DNA from: Ministeria vibrans ATCC 50519 | Lineage: Eukaryota > Opisthokonta > Filasterea | NCBI GenBank assembly: GCA_943704425.1 | Contig: CALSCP010001494.1 | Coordinates: 1-64,000, forward strand | DNA: 64,000 bases | Reading direction: 5' to 3' | In this document: piece by piece, positions 10,341 to 22,832 of the stretch | How the letters are laid out: each line of letters starts with the position of its first letter | How positions within the stretch are numbered: position 1 is the first letter of the stretch | The notes under the pieces: model-generated | The model's database searches: none | What the model was told of the DNA's origin: nothing | What the model saw: only the letters and a program-made list of their open reading frames with translations | Translations under genes and position numbers: made by a program

Positions 10341-10709
10341 AGATACGGAAGCGTCGAGAGGAGCGGAAACATGTTGGCTAATGACCAGACAAGTGACGCG
10401 ATAGGCACCAGATGCACCATATCCTGAGCGGGACATCTGATTGTGATCTGATTATCTGATTAATTCTTCGGTCGACTCTTTAATTTATTCGACTCTTTCC
10501 TCTTGTCACTTCTAATGTCACTCTTTTCGCCTCGACCTGACATTGGCCATTGCATTTATTGCATAGCCAGATACATCAGATTAGCCACTGTTTAGTGTCT
10601 ACAGTTTGTCAAGAAAATTAAAAAGAGGAGAGGAGTATTAATAATAGAATTAGTCTTTTCCATGTGTGGAGAACCAGCAGTAAATTTGAAGCTTATCCGT
10701 AAAAACAAT
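10341..10709. other. Gene-free spacer before tRNA-Phe
   Basis: AT-rich sequence with no exon or RNA gene seen; it holds the 5' flank of the tRNA. Confidence 0.5.
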
Positions 10710-10782
10710 GTCTTGATAGCTCAGTCGGGAGAGCGTTAGACTGAAGATCTAAAGGTCAGGGCTTCGATCGCCCTTCGAGACA
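10710..10782 (+). tRNA. tRNA-Phe (GAA)
   Basis: A 73-nt cloverleaf: acceptor GTCTTGA pairs with TCGAGAC (one G-T), D stem GCTC/GAGC, anticodon stem TTAGA/TCTAA around loop CTGAAGA (anticodon GAA), T stem AGGGC/GCCCT with loop TTCGATC, discriminator A. The internal A box (TAGCTCAGTCGGGAGAG) and B box (GCTTCGATC) are present. No intron. Confidence 0.95.
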
Positions 10783-10785
10783 CCT

Positions 10786-10809
10786 GTTTTTTTTTTTTTT
10801 TTTTTTTTT
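10786..10809 (+). terminator. Pol III poly-T terminator of tRNA-Phe
   Basis: An uninterrupted run of about 24 T residues begins 3 bases after the mature tRNA end. Confidence 0.85.
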
Positions 10810-11207
10810 CTGTTGCGATTGATCCGACTTGGACTTATTATTATTGTAATTCTATTAAAAAGCAGCTTTACTTTTTCTTCTCCTTCTGGTAAGCCTTTCC
10901 TCCACTTACCAATAATTACCATTAACACTAATTAATAATTATTATTGCGATTGCCTCACTGGATAGCGATTGCACTTCTGCCTTGTGCTTATTTTGTTGT
11001 AGATCTGGATTATTTATTACCCCTGGAAAAATTGTATTTTTTATTCTTCTAAAGTATTATTAAATGGGTTATAATTATTACTAATTTTTGCAGTTGAGCA
11101 ATGTCAGTGAAGGAAAATAGGACAACGTGTCCTATCGCCTTGAACTGTGGTAGATTTTATTTATATTTACAATCGCTCAGGCGCCGTACAAAAAGCAAAC
11201 AAGGATA
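10810..11207. other. AT-rich spacer, possible decayed tRNA
   Basis: No protein gene. 10945-11025 has a faint tRNA-like look (GCCTCACTGGATAGC...) but no B box or closing acceptor stem. Confidence 0.4.
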
Positions 11208-12327
11208 TTATTCTTGACGCCGAATGGTGAGAAGAAGAGGCATGTGAAGGTTATCGTCAAAGACGGACGAGTCTTGTTGCAACTCGTCATGTCTTCTCCG
11301 ACTCACATCGGCGTCGTATGAGTCGCTCACGTCCACCGATAGACCCGCGGGGTGTTGACGTACCAGCTTGCAAAAATCATGAAAGGTTGAGCCGCGCGTG
11401 GGTGCAGTGAAAAGAGCAAGGCCACCAGGCGCGAGAAGTTCAACAATCACCCGTAATAGTCCGTCGTGAGACTCGCTGAAGAACAAACTATTCAAGAAAA
11501 AGTGCATACATTCGTATTATCAATAGCAACAACAACAACAGCAACACAGCGGCAGCAACAACAGCCACAAAACACTTCCCCACAAGTACCAGTCAGCACA
11601 GAGCATCACGTCAACCGTGTGTGAGTGCACATCCAATGGCAGGTCCAAGGACCAGCGCAGTTGACGGAACGTCACCTGGGAGGCACTCGTCATGAATCTC
11701 TCTTGGTTCGCAGCAATGTTCGCTTTGATACGTGCGCGAGACAAGTGGGAACAAAAAAAAGAGCAAGAAAAAACTGATCAGAATGATAAAACCTTCCTTG
11801 TTGTGCGCCTTATCTTCAACGGAAGTCTCGTTTCCGTCTGTGAGCGCAACGCTCGTTGCTCCGCCATACAGCGCCACGAGAATACCAGCAAAAGCAGTCA
11901 TACCACTCCCAAGCTCGAGCACCCTCTTCCCCCTAGCACGCAGCGGTGAGCATGTTCGCCCATAGCGCAGTTTATCAGTCGTGTACCGAAACAGCTCGAG
12001 ATGGTCCAGCGAGTACTTGGCAAGCACCTCTTCGGCAGGCCATATACACACATTTCCAGTGTTGTTGAAGCCCAGGAGAGCCTCGTGCGATTGTCTGGTT
12101 TCCAAGAGCGAACACACAAGAATGCGATGGTCCTTGCGCGAGTACTGCTGCACATGGAACCTGTTTGAGACGGTCGCGCAGTCGATGGCGTCGATGTGAA
12201 ACAGACCAAACGACGCAAACCGTCGCACAGAGACAGTGCTAGCTGTATCTGCCACGTCTGCCTGCTCTGTTGCGTTCCTGGCCAACAGAGCCCGGCGCAG
12301 AATGGCCCATCGTCCTGTCGCCGCCAT
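11208..12327 (-). CDS. CAMKMT: Calmodulin-lysine N-methyltransferase
   Basis: Three exons (12327-11793, 11722-11569, 11487-11208) join in frame into 322 codons, close to the length of animal and plant CaM KMT. The seven-beta-strand SAM-binding fold is clear: NTGNVCIWPAEEVLAKYSLD just before motif I (VLELGSGMTAFAGILVA), acidic SAM-contact region (VALTDGNE), then VDVMLCADWYLWG and APGGLALFTAPTRGSTFHDF. The family trimethylates one lysine of calmodulin (Lys115 in animals). The start at 12327 is the first ATG giving the complete domain. The gene is head-to-head with the GH28 gene, 226 bp between start codons. The second splice junction is the least certain. Confidence 0.88.
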
Positions 12328-12553
12328 CGTCGTCAATCACTGATCCAACCACGATCCAACTCGCTCCGTCACCAACAACAGTCGTGTGATTCGTGTACAC
12401 GCGCTTCACAGCCTAGAGAATGCAAAAGCACAGAGAAGCCAAAATGATTGTCAAATGAGTATTATTCATCCCGAGGCAACGGAATTACAAATCACAAAAG
12501 TGAAAAGTCAATTTAGTCAACAAACAAATACAATAAAAATATTTTTTCATTCC

Positions 12554-14415
12554 ATGATGGTTGTGCACGCCTCTGTTCGCCTGAGCCTTATTGCACTGAC
12601 GTGCCTTTCGTGTGCCTTGGCGTTGTCTATTGAAGAATTCGGCGCCATTCCTAATGACTCTTCTGATGCGGCAGCGTTCGCGAATGCGCGAGCCTTTGAG
12701 GCGTACGCTTCTCGCATGTCGCTTTCGCATTCTCACTCATTCCGGGTACTATAGGGCCTTTGCCAACGCGAGCGCGCCGTCCAGTATCGACCGCACAGTG
12801 GTGGTGCCGGCTCACAAGAAGTTCTATCAATACCCTTGGTCCGTCTACGGTCAGAGCAACATTACGCTGCAAATCGACGGAACCATAGTGCTGCAGCAAA
12901 ACGTCAGCGCTTGGCCTCGCATTGACGGCTCCTGTGCCGATGCAATCAACTTCACAACGTGCGACCAGCTGGTGGTGCAAGGGTCGGGCACCATTGACGG
13001 CCAGGGCTTCGAGTGGTGGGTGCTGACACTGGAAAATAAGCTGCGCAAGGGTGGTCGTCCGCGCATGTTCAACTTGTACGACAGCAGCAATGTCGAGATC
13101 AAGGATGTTACCATGATCAACTCGCCTCAGTTCCACATGCGGTTTCAACGTGTTGCGAACGTGACGGTACATGGTGTCACGATTTGGGTGAACGTCGAGA
13201 AGCAAAAGGTGTGGCTTTGTGTGTACTTGTGTGATTTGTTGTATTCATCATATGTAACCGCACACTCTTTGTGCTTAGGCACTCTTGCGCAAGCATGGAA
13301 AGTTGACTAAAGAAGGATGGCCCACGTTTCCTCTCAACACGGACGGGATCGATCCCGCCGGAATTAACGTCCACATCTACAACTGCACAATCGAGAACTT
13401 TGACGATGCTGTTGCTGTTAAGCCCACACACGGTCTCCAAAGTAGGTCTAAACGCACACATAGATGACATATACACGCACGACGCGTACAAAAAACCACA
13501 ATTATGCATACCCACGCACCTTGAATACAAACGCCGTGCATATCATAGCCCTATGTACATCCACTTACGCCCTTGTGTTCTTGTTTGATTTTTTTTGATG
13601 TAGGTCGGTTCAGCAACTGCAGCGAAAATATGCTCATTGAGGACTGTACTGTGCGCTTTGGCGTGGGCATGACCATTGGGTCGGTTCCACCCAACGCCAA
13701 CACCAACTGCGTGCGCAACATTGTGTTCCGCAACATAGTTAGTGAACATCCACTCAAGGCCATCTACGTCAAGACCAACCCGGGCACTGTGGGTGACGGC
13801 ATTATTCACAACATCACCTACGCCAACTTTGTTATTACTTACCCCATCTGGTGGTCCATCTGTAAGGCTGCCGTTCACTCATGTTGCAGATCACTTGACT
13901 TGAGTTTTTTTTTTTTTTTTTTTTTGCTTTGCTTTGCTTTGCTCGTAGACGTCGGACCACAGCAGCAGGAGCAGCCTGACGGCAGTGGTCCGGGTTGCAT
14001 GCTGTACCCGCTGCTGCCTCATTGTGAGACGCAGCCTCGCGTGCCCATTACCGCCCTCTCTCTTATCAACATCACCTCCACTCACGGTGTCCTCAGGTGT
14101 GTCTATCTTGTGCCATGCTCAAACGCACACAACTAATGCTTGTTTCCATCCCATGTGCAATGCAGCCCGGGTATTCTGCGTTGTAACGAGACACGTCCGT
14201 GTACCGACTTTCACTTTGAGAATGTTCATGTGAGTGGCTCCTCATGGCCTCACGATGGATGGATCTGTGAGAACATTCAAGGAACTGTCGCCAACTCGTC
14301 GCCGGCTCTCTGCTTTGGCAACTCCCATCGTGAGCACCATGAGGCTGTCGCGACCCTGCCCCTTCCGCATGCTCTTCCGCACGGTGATATTACTCCTCAG
14401 AACACCAACAACTAA
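12554..14415 (+). CDS. Secreted glycoside hydrolase family 28 (polygalacturonase-like)
   Basis: Six exons (12554-12702, 12755-13208, 13279-13441, 13604-13861, 13949-14096, 14166-14415) give 473 codons. Residues 1-23 form a signal peptide (MMVVHASVRLSLIALTCLSC...). The right-handed beta-helix of GH28 is evident: TVVVPAHKKF, GSGTIDGQGFEWW, LNTDGIDPAG (catalytic Asp, 221-226) and NFDDAVAVKP (Asp pair 243-244). Two positions normally conserved in active polygalacturonases differ: GHG is GVG (Val276) and the RIK motif reads YVK (310-312). Several N-glycosylation sequons fit secretion. It would act on pectin-like or other uronic polysaccharides outside the cell, but activity is doubtful given the substitutions. 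Confidence 0.88.
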
Positions 14416-14615
14416 AGCAGCAATACTATAATCCAAAATACAATCATAATTTTTTTATTTACTATGGAACGAAGTGAAATAATTGTTACGATCTTCTCAC
14501 TTTAAACTCAGACTGGGCAAAAACTTGATCCTCACGACGAGCATCCTCATGAATATCACTCAAGATTAACTATTATAATTCTTATTTTGAAAGTCTAATT
14601 CAGCTAATCACTTGT

Positions 14616-15765
14616 TCACTTCTTCTTGACGGCTTCCACAAATGCAGCGGCGTCTGCCTCGCTCTTAAAGCGCACCAGATACTTTTGCAGCTTGCCCTGT
14701 TCGTCGGGCAGTGCCAGCGACACATTAGTCTTCTTGGGACCATCGACAACGGAAACGCCCACGAGCGATGACACAAAGGTGTTAAAGAGCACAATGCCAT
14801 TGCCATCAGAGCGCATAAGTGCCCGTCGCTTCTTCGACTCTCCATTCTCGTTCACCTTGAGCTCGCCCACTCCCTTCGGCGTCCACTCGCCCGCTTTATC
14901 AATGAACATCTTGCACCGGTAGTTGCCCACCGTTGTCTCGCCCTCCTCGCCCGTCACCTCCCCCGCCTTCACCTCCTTGCTAATCTCCCCTTTAAACTCT
15001 TCACCTGCGTCGCCTTCGTCTTCCTTCTCGCCCACGCTCGCGGTACCTGCACCACTCCCGGGCTTCAGGTTGAACGCAAATCCAGAGGCCCCTGTCGCTG
15101 TCGATGCAGACGTGCTCGACTTGCCGAACCCACCAAGACCCGCCCCAAATGAAAAGGCCGGCTTCTTGGCAGCCCCCTCGCCCGCGCTCCCATCACTTGA
15201 TACCGCTGGCTTGACACCAAACGAAAAGGCAGGCGGCGAAGATCCGGAAGCACTCGCCTCGCCGGTCTTCTTGGCACCAAACGAAAAGGCAGGAGTCGCA
15301 GCGGCAGCGGGCGCACTCGCTTTCTCGTCGTTATCCTTCTTCTTGGCACCAAACGAAAAGGCAGGAGTCGCAGCGGCAGCAGGCGCACTCGCTTTCGCAT
15401 CGTCGCCGTCATCCTTCTTCTTCTGGGCACCAAACAAAAAGGCAGGAGTCGCAGCGGCAGCGGGCGCACTCGCTTTCGCATCGTCGCCGTCATCCTTCTT
15501 CTTCTTGGCACCAAACGAAAAGGCAGGGGCCGGGCTACTGGACGAAGACGCCGGAGAACTTGATGATGTGGCTGTCTTTGTTGAGTGGGAATTTGCGCCA
15601 AATGATGATGATGTGGGTGCTGTGGGTGATTTCGTTGATTTTGTTGCGCCAATGCGTTCGATGTGGCTCGTGTAGTCGGCAAATGCTGGAGACAGATCGC
15701 ACGCGTAGTCTTCTTTGATGCTGATGTGAAAGAAAAACACCCAAATGAGACTCGAACATACACAC

Positions 15766-15849
<84 letters not shown>

Positions 15850-16332
15850 TTTCGTCACCCACTCAGCAAAGGATTTGTTCAGCGCCAGACGTTGTGCAAG
15901 CACTTCGGCTGTCGGCTTGGCTGCGGATGTAGCGAGCGGGCCAGAGGGCATTGTTGCCACCGAGGCACTGCTCGTTGTCGACGCACTTGATGCGACGGGT
16001 GGCGTTGTGGCGGCCGGCTTGGGAAGGGCGGGCATGCCGGAGAAGAAAGCCGTTGGCTTCACGGACGCGTTTTGCACCGTGGCTTTCATCGCAGCCTTGG
16101 CTCCAGCCCCCCCAAAGCCACCAAAGCCCGAGAATGCTGTGGATCCCCCGTTTGGCTTAGACGCCGGTGCTCCCGCCGTCTTGATCGTCGGTCGCACAGC
16201 GCGAATGATTTGGCGCCGCGCTAGTTTCTCTTCGGAAGCCTTGGGGATGCCAAGCTTCACTTCAGACTCGTCGTCGTCCGACACATCGTCAACGTTGTCT
16301 TTGTTGATTTCCTTTGCCGCCGAGCGTTTCAT
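14616..16332 (-). CDS. NUP50: Nucleoporin NUP50-like, FG repeats and Ran-binding domain
   Basis: Two exons (16332-15848, 15720-14616) give 529 codons. The N-terminus (MKRSAAKEINKDNVDD...) resembles the NUP50/Nup2 importin-alpha-binding segment with a KR basic cluster. The middle carries about seven FG units of the form PAFSFGAKK separated by near-identical spacers (15150-15530), evidence of recent internal duplication. Residues 427-529 form a Ran-binding domain (YRCKMFIDKAGEWTPKGVGE, RALMRSDGNGIVLFN, YLVRFKSEADAAAFVEAVKK). It should work at the nuclear basket in importin recycling and Ran-dependent transport. The single 127-bp intron is mostly (TG)n in the sense strand and starts directly at the donor. 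Confidence 0.88.
15774..15847. repeat. (CA)n microsatellite forming the NUP50 intron
   Basis: About 70 bp of CA on the plus strand. On the coding strand the (GT)n starts exactly at the 5' splice site, so every GT is a potential donor. Confidence 0.93.
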
Positions 16333-16652
16333 CACAGTCGCAAGAATGAATAGGAATGATCAAAAACTGTGTGTGTGTATGTGTGTGTGTGTGTGTCAAA
16401 CTAAAGAGTAACACACCGCCACCCTTCTTTGACAACTTTTGACACCGACAGACAACAGTAGCACCGTCACCCCTCTAATAAAACAAATATAATGACTGTG
16501 TCTCATCTCAGTTCTCAAAACAGAAATACTAATTTTTTGGACAAATTTCAAATTCGTTCCTGCATTTATTTTCACTAAAAGCTCTCTGACAACACGCTCG
16601 CACTTGAACACACTCGCTCTCACTCTCTTTCTGTTCAACTTGGAGGCGCTGC
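16333..16652. other. Spacer between NUP50 and GIPC
   Basis: 320 bp with a short (GT)n tract at 16370-16398; no gene seen. It holds the NUP50 5' flank and the GIPC 3' end. Confidence 0.5.
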
Positions 16653-18414
16653 TTAGGTCCAGGCGGTGGGGTTGCCGCCGTGGATGACAGAGTAGATGTC
16701 AAAGACGAACTCCTTGGGGAACTCGAACATGCCGAGTTCCTCTTGGACGAGCTCGTTGAAGGACTCCTTCTCCTTGACCCTCTCGGCCGTCTGGAAGAGC
16801 GAGCTGGCCAAATCAACATCGCGGATGCCCATAAAGGACTCGAGCAAATCGGAGATGGTCTCGAGCGCGTGTGTGCGGTCGACAGCGCCGGGAACCGTGT
16901 CGACAACCTCGGCGCCCTTGCCGTCCTTGCCAAAGCGCAGCGTTTTCTTGCCCGCACCATACTTGCTATCGAGCTTGCTGTTGAGCGATGCGGCAGCGGC
17001 GTTCGGGTTCACCTTGACGGCAACGAGCGACAGCTGGAACTGTCCGCCCACAGGGACCGCCTTGAGAATCTGCGCCACGTCGCTGTGTCGCAGGCCGTAC
17101 ACGCTCTCGCCATTGATCGCCGAGATCATGTCGCCAACCTTGACACCGTCAACTTGCGCAACCACGCTGTTGGGGTAGATCCGCTTGACAAAGGCGCTGC
17201 CCGCACCATTGTCCGTGATAGACAGACCGAGCGTCGGACCGCTCTTGTGCACGGTAAAAGTCTTGCTCTCACCTCGCACGTGTGCGTAAATGAAGTCATC
17301 AAACACAATCTGTCCGCCGAGAAGTCGGTTCATGTCCACCGCCGGTGTGTTCAGGGTGCAAAACACGACCTGGAAGAAATGAGAAAAAGCGTGACTTAGC
17401 AATCATGCAGCAGAAAGACACACAGATGCACACAAGAACTCGTCTTTGTATTTTAAGCGTACGTCTTGAAACTCCAGGTGGAAGGCCTTGGCAATGACTT
17501 CGTACATCTCCTTGACATTGGTGAAGTTGCTGATTTTCTGCGTGTCGCTTCCGTTCGCAAGCTACACATCACAATAACAGTCAAAGTGGATGAGTGTGTG
17601 AAAAAAAAGAGCTCCAAGTGGCATCATATCACTTCCTCAACGAACCAGCAGCCTCGGCCATGTGTGAGAGATCATATTCTCACGACCAAGGGTAAAAAGA
17701 GAAAAAAAAAAAAAAAAAAAAAAACTCAAAAAAAAACTCAAAATATGCACAGCGACAAAACCGAGCAAGAGAGAGAGAGCACGGCGTTAGAGGGGGAAAT
17801 ATACATCAAGCACACACAGGCGACTGCCGGGCAGCCAGAAGAGGGCTGCTGGCTAAGTCGGTCCAATAAGATTTCCTCAAATGTTATAACACTCTGACAC
17901 CAAAAAAAGCCGCACAATCATCCCAATTCAGGATCGAAACCAGCCACATCCATTTGAAACACGCATTTCAAGTGGCGTCCCAGTGGGTGCAGGGCAAAAG
18001 CAAGACAGGACAGCGAGAGAGACGACATTCCGAAAAAAAACTTTTCTTTTTGTTTCTACCTGAACTGCGAAGCTAAAGAGCGGCGCTGCCTGGGCGGGCG
18101 CAGCCTTAGCCGGGGCAGGTGCAGCAGCTCCCTAAAAAGTTGGGAGAAAACGGTTAGTGCAAATGCGAAGGAGAGAGAAGGAAGAGAAAAAAAAAAAGAG
18201 AGAGAGAGGTGAACGCAGACAGCGAGGCTGAGAATGGGGTCGGAGGGGCCTTCACGACAGCGCCCGTGGGGTGCTGATGCTGTCCCGCGCAACGATCTAC
18301 GCCAGCACTGCGCTCCCGACAATTGCACGACAGACGAGCCAAAAAGCGTCGCTGTCATACAGAAGCATGCCCGCCCATTACCTTCTGTTCCTTCTCCTTC
18401 TTTCCGAAACCCAT
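16653..18414 (-). CDS. GIPC: GIPC-family PDZ adaptor
   Basis: Four exons (18414-18382, 18131-18060, 17561-17463, 17369-16653) give 306 codons (animal GIPC is about 330). Order of features: MGFGKKEKEQK then an Ala/Pro linker; the GH1 region ISNFTNVKEMYEVIAKAFHL; VVFCTLNTPAVDMNRLLGGQ; a PDZ domain (about 104-185, GPTLGLSITDNGAGSAFVKR, VGDMISAINGES); and the GH2 region with LLESFMGIRDVDLASSLF and FPKEFVFDIYSVI. In animals GIPC links membrane cargo through PDZ to myosin VI through GH2, on endosomes. Presence of both GH1 and GH2 supports that role here, though the myosin partner is not in the window. Confidence 0.92.
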
Positions 18415-18658
18415 CACGAACACTTGGACGTTATATGCAAAAAAAGGGACGATCAAATTTCAAATAAGGAGGACTAATTCAAAACGTCATAAAACAATGA
18501 AACAAAGTACAAACCCTCCTTCCCCTTATGTCAAAACGAGAACGGAACGAGACGTCAAATCGCCAATGACTCAATAGTCAATACGTAATAATGATTATGG
18601 GCGAATCTTCAATCTTGCTCATGTTATTTTGTTACATCTTGAATTCGTGGAAGAAACT

Positions 18659-20703
18659 TCACAGGACGAGCTGATCCGCAGCACTCAAAGTAGTTGTAGC
18701 ATGCTGTAGAACAAGGGTACGGTTGAGACACATAGAATAGACACTTTGTGCATTCGTATGCATGTTACCATGGCACAAAAGAGAGTCGGCTGTCAGTCCT
18801 TGGTGCCAGGCGGGCGTGTCGAGGACACAGCAATTCGTACACTGTGCCAACGCGGTCTTGTCGGTGCCCTCTGAAGACGACATAGGAGCTTCAGCAGTAG
18901 AAGATTCATCAGCAGCAGAAGCAGGAGCAGCAGCAGCGTGATCAGTGTTCGTGCGGCGCTTTTGAACGGCCTGTGCAATGCACACTAACATGGAATAATG
19001 AGCAGAGGAGGACGGGATGGAAGGAGGGGAGACGAGGTCGGACAAACGAGTGGATGTCTGGCCCACCAGGTGAGCAAGAGAGCGTTGTAGAGCGCCAGCA
19101 ATAACCTGCTCCTCGTGGCTCGTTTCGGCATCGCCTCGGCACAGCCGCTCCTCCTTGGCAGCACGCAGGCTTGTCAGCAGCTGTGCTTGCACATCCAGAA
19201 CATGGTCAATGGCATCCTTCGACGTGGAGCTACAACGCGCATACGACATGCAAATTAGAAAAGACAACACTCATACATATACTGCATATCGAAAATGGAC
19301 TGACCTGCCAACCGTCTGGGCAAGGACAGGAGCAGTGGAAACATCGGTGGCATGTGTCTCGTGAAGAAGAAGTGGTCGAAGTGCATCGAGCTGTGCTGCC
19401 ATGGCAACGCCTCTCTTGATGTGTGTCCTAAAATAGGTGTGTGTGTGAGGGACTACACAAGATCTTGTGTGGATATTGCATTTACTGGCGAACACACGAG
19501 GAAGGCTTAGTATGGGAGGCGTGGGCCCAAGTGAGAAGTTGGCTCTGCGAAGCGGATAGAGTCGCATCGGACGAATCCGACGACGGCAGAAAGGACGCAA
19601 AGGGCCCCTGAGTGAGCGAGCGCACAGGCACCTCTGAGGACATACTGCCGTCGCGCCCGCTCTCGTCGTAGCTAGTGCAAGTCGAGGGACGGGCGTTGAC
19701 AAGGTCGCCGAGACGCACGATGGGAGTGACAGTAGCCGGGTTAGTCGAAGGGGACGGTACGGGGCGAACGGTTGCCTCCCTGCGCTCCTCCGACGCACAG
19801 ATGCGGCGTACCTTGGGCACTCGCTAGAGAAACCAAAGTGAGCAAACATTGTAAGCAAGAGTTCAGTGGCAAAAAAAAAAAACTTTAAAATAGGAACATA
19901 CGGCGGCGGCAGCACCACCAGTGGCACTGCGTTTGGCGGTGGGTTGGAGCACAGGGGCGGGCACTGAGGGTGTACTTGGAGCACCTGCTGACGGAGCAGG
20001 AAAAGTCGCGGCCGCAGACATACCGACGGCAAAGGCGGCGGAGTTGCCTGCAGTACCAGGAGGAAGCATTCCTGTCTCGTTCTACAAACAATCGCGTTTA
20101 GATGAGGTAGAAATAATAATAATAATAATAATAAACAAAATTATTACGTCGTGTTCTTCTCGTTTCGCTGGCTTCTCGTCGTCGTCAGACCCCAGATCAA
20201 AATCATCGTAAAAGGACTGGCCAAGCTTGACAGGGACCTTTATAGCACGCTTGGTGCGAGGGGCAGCAGAGTCCGAATCGCAACGGGGTGCCGTCGGCGC
20301 TGGCACAGGGGCTGCCGTCAGTGCGTGTGCGCGAGCAAAGAATGCATCCAGACACTGTCTCGCTTCCGCATTGCTCGACACGGCACTTTGCATTGCCTGC
20401 TCCAAACGTCGGAAGCACTGTGCATGGCGCAAGAGCAGGATGAGAAGTGTCACTGCATCCCCTTTGCTCGACATACCTGATCTAAAGCTGCAACGCTGCT
20501 TAGAGCGCCGCCCTTGGCATTCGCTATCAATTGAGACAAGACTGATTCGCCCGACGACGGCTGTGCCGCATCTAAGTAGCCTGCAAGAGCATCAGCGAGC
20601 GGCGCTCTTCTCTTGCTCCTGTTGTACCCGTTGCCGCGACGTCGTTTGCCAATTCACTCAAAATCGAGAGCACCGCAGCCTCTTCATTTTGTACAGAGGA
20701 CAT
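18659..20703 (-). CDS. Disordered nuclear-type protein with a degenerate GATA-like zinc finger
   Basis: Seven exons (20703-20628, 20580-20477, 20417-20148, 20081-19902, 19823-19486, 19427-19305, 19229-18659) join in phase into 553 codons. Most of the chain is low-complexity Ala/Ser/Pro with acidic and basic patches. Near residues 494-519 a GATA-type finger is recognisable: C-x2-C, the hallmark TPAWHQG (compare TPxWRxG), 18 residues, then LCHGN where LCxxC is expected, so the fourth zinc ligand is Asn. It may be a chromatin or transcription protein, or a finger that no longer binds zinc. No other domain recognised. It is head-to-head with the RhoGDI-SH3 gene (201 bp between start codons). Confidence 0.7.
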
Positions 20704-20904
20704 TTGCAGTACACACACACCACAAAAACACACAAACACACACAAGGGGAGGGGGTTGGACAGAAAAATAATTCTACTTCTGAGTTGAACTATGACTCCA
20801 TCAATTCGTTCACCATTCCTAATTCCTTATTAAAATAATTATTATAAATTTAATTGATTTTCTTGTAGCCCTACCTGTAAACCGAAACCAACTGCCATTT
20901 GTGG

Positions 20905-21264
20905 ATGAGTGGCGACTTCTCGCAAGCGGGCAATGCGGGCTATGTGCCCCCCAAACCAACGGATCTGGAAACGTTGAAAAACCTCGACCAAGAAGACGAA
21001 TCACTGCGCCGTTGGAAAGAGAGCCTCATCGGCAATGGTATGTGTAGTGCACGAGCGGCCCTGTGCCCAATGCGCTCGGCACACCGTATAAACGCACTCC
21101 GCCTTTTTTTCCTTCTCTTCTAGCGCCTGCTCCTGTCGCTTCTGGCGGCGACACTCGCAATGTAGTCGTGGAGAAACTATCGCTTGTGGTGGACGGAAGA
21201 CCAAATGTCGACCTCGATTTGACAGGTACACACACAAACACAAACTCTCTTTGTTCACCTTCTC

Positions 21265-21299
<35 letters not shown>

Positions 21300-22759
21300 A
21301 ATTTCATTCACTCCATTCTCTGCGGTCCTTTTGCCTTTTAGGCGACTTGGCGAAGCTGAAAGAAAGACCTTTTGGTATCAAGGAGGGCTGCGACTACCGC
21401 CTGGGCGTGACATTCCGCGTGCAGTCCACCATTGTGGCTGGTCTCAAGTACCTTCACATTGTGTACCGCAAGGGCGTCAAGGTGGACAAAACGCAAGTCA
21501 TGGTGGGCAGCTACGGCCCCAATCCACAGCCGTATTTCTTTAAGAGTGCCCCGGAAACGGCGCCGGGTGGTATGGTGGCGCGTGGACACTACGATGTCAA
21601 GTCGCGCTTCATGGACGACGACAATCACATTCACCTGCAATGGGAGTGGTCGTTCGACATTGGCAAGGACTGGGCACCCTCTGCTGGCGGAGGTGCCCCG
21701 CCACAGCGCGGCCCTCCTCCTTTGGCGAACCGTCCCGCCGCCCCGGGCGGTCCTCGTCCTCAGATGATTCCTGGCAAGTTGCCACCTGGAGTACGACCTG
21801 TCACGGGACCATTGCCTCCAGGCGTTCGTCCCATTCTCGTACAAGGCCCACCCGCTGCTGTTGTGGCTCCTGCTGCTGCTACTACTGCTACACCTGCGCC
21901 TGCTCCAGCACCCTCGCGACCTCCACCGCCAGCAGCCGAGGCGCCCGCTCCAGCGCGACCTCCACCGGTTCGTCCGTCAAAGCCCAAACCTGCCGCACCC
22001 CCCGCGCGCCCCACGCCTCCCGCCGTTGCCCCTGGTCGACCACGCCCACCTGCGGGGCGCTCACAGCCACGGCCCGAGGAGCCTGCGGCACCGCAACTAC
22101 CGCCGTTTCCGTGTGCACGCACCGTCTGTCAGTATGTGCCCAAGACAGACGACGAGCTTGGCTTCGACGAGGGTGAAATCATCAAGCTGCGTGGGTTGCA
22201 AAGCGAGGGAGTGTACCGCTGCCAGCGTTCTAATGGCGAGGTGGGAAGTGTCCCCGATGCGTTTGTGCGAGTGCTCAAGTTGCTGCCCAACAAGTACCCG
22301 CTCGAGGGCCCTCGCGCCATTGGGCTCTACAATTTTGACGGCGAGACGGAGGAGGATCTTTACTTTTGCGTCAACGAAGAAATCCAGCTACTGGGGCGCG
22401 TTGATCCGGCGGGTGCCTGGCTGCGGGGTCGCGTGGACAAGCGTGAAGGTGGCACATTGTTTTGCTTGATAGTAGAGTGCCTTCTAACAAATATTACAAT
22501 CACCGTTCACATTAGGGATTTTTCCGGCTGAGTTTGTCAAGATTGTCGAGCGTCTTCCACGTGGCGCCTCTTGCACGAGTGGCCCACGCGCAGTAGCCAA
22601 GTTTGACTATCTTGACGGTTCCGAAGGGGTAAGCAATGGGTGTGAGTGAGTGAGTGAGTTAGTGAGTGTGTGTGTGTGTGTGTGCGTGTGTGTGTGTGTG
22701 TGTGAGTGTGAGAGTGAGTGTGTGTGTGTGTGTGTTTGTTTGGGTTTGTGTGTCTTTGT

Positions 22760-22832
<73 letters not shown>

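Noticed and set aside
10942-11025. Possible second tRNA downstream of tRNA-Phe
   Set aside because: Some A-box-like similarity, but no B box, no closed acceptor stem and no clear anticodon arm.
14923-15675. 250-codon plus-strand ORF
   Set aside because: Antisense shadow of the FG-repeat region of NUP50, whose minus-strand reading has recognised domains.
16680-17399. 239-codon plus-strand ORF
   Set aside because: Antisense to the GIPC PDZ/GH2 exon; no homology-like features in this reading.
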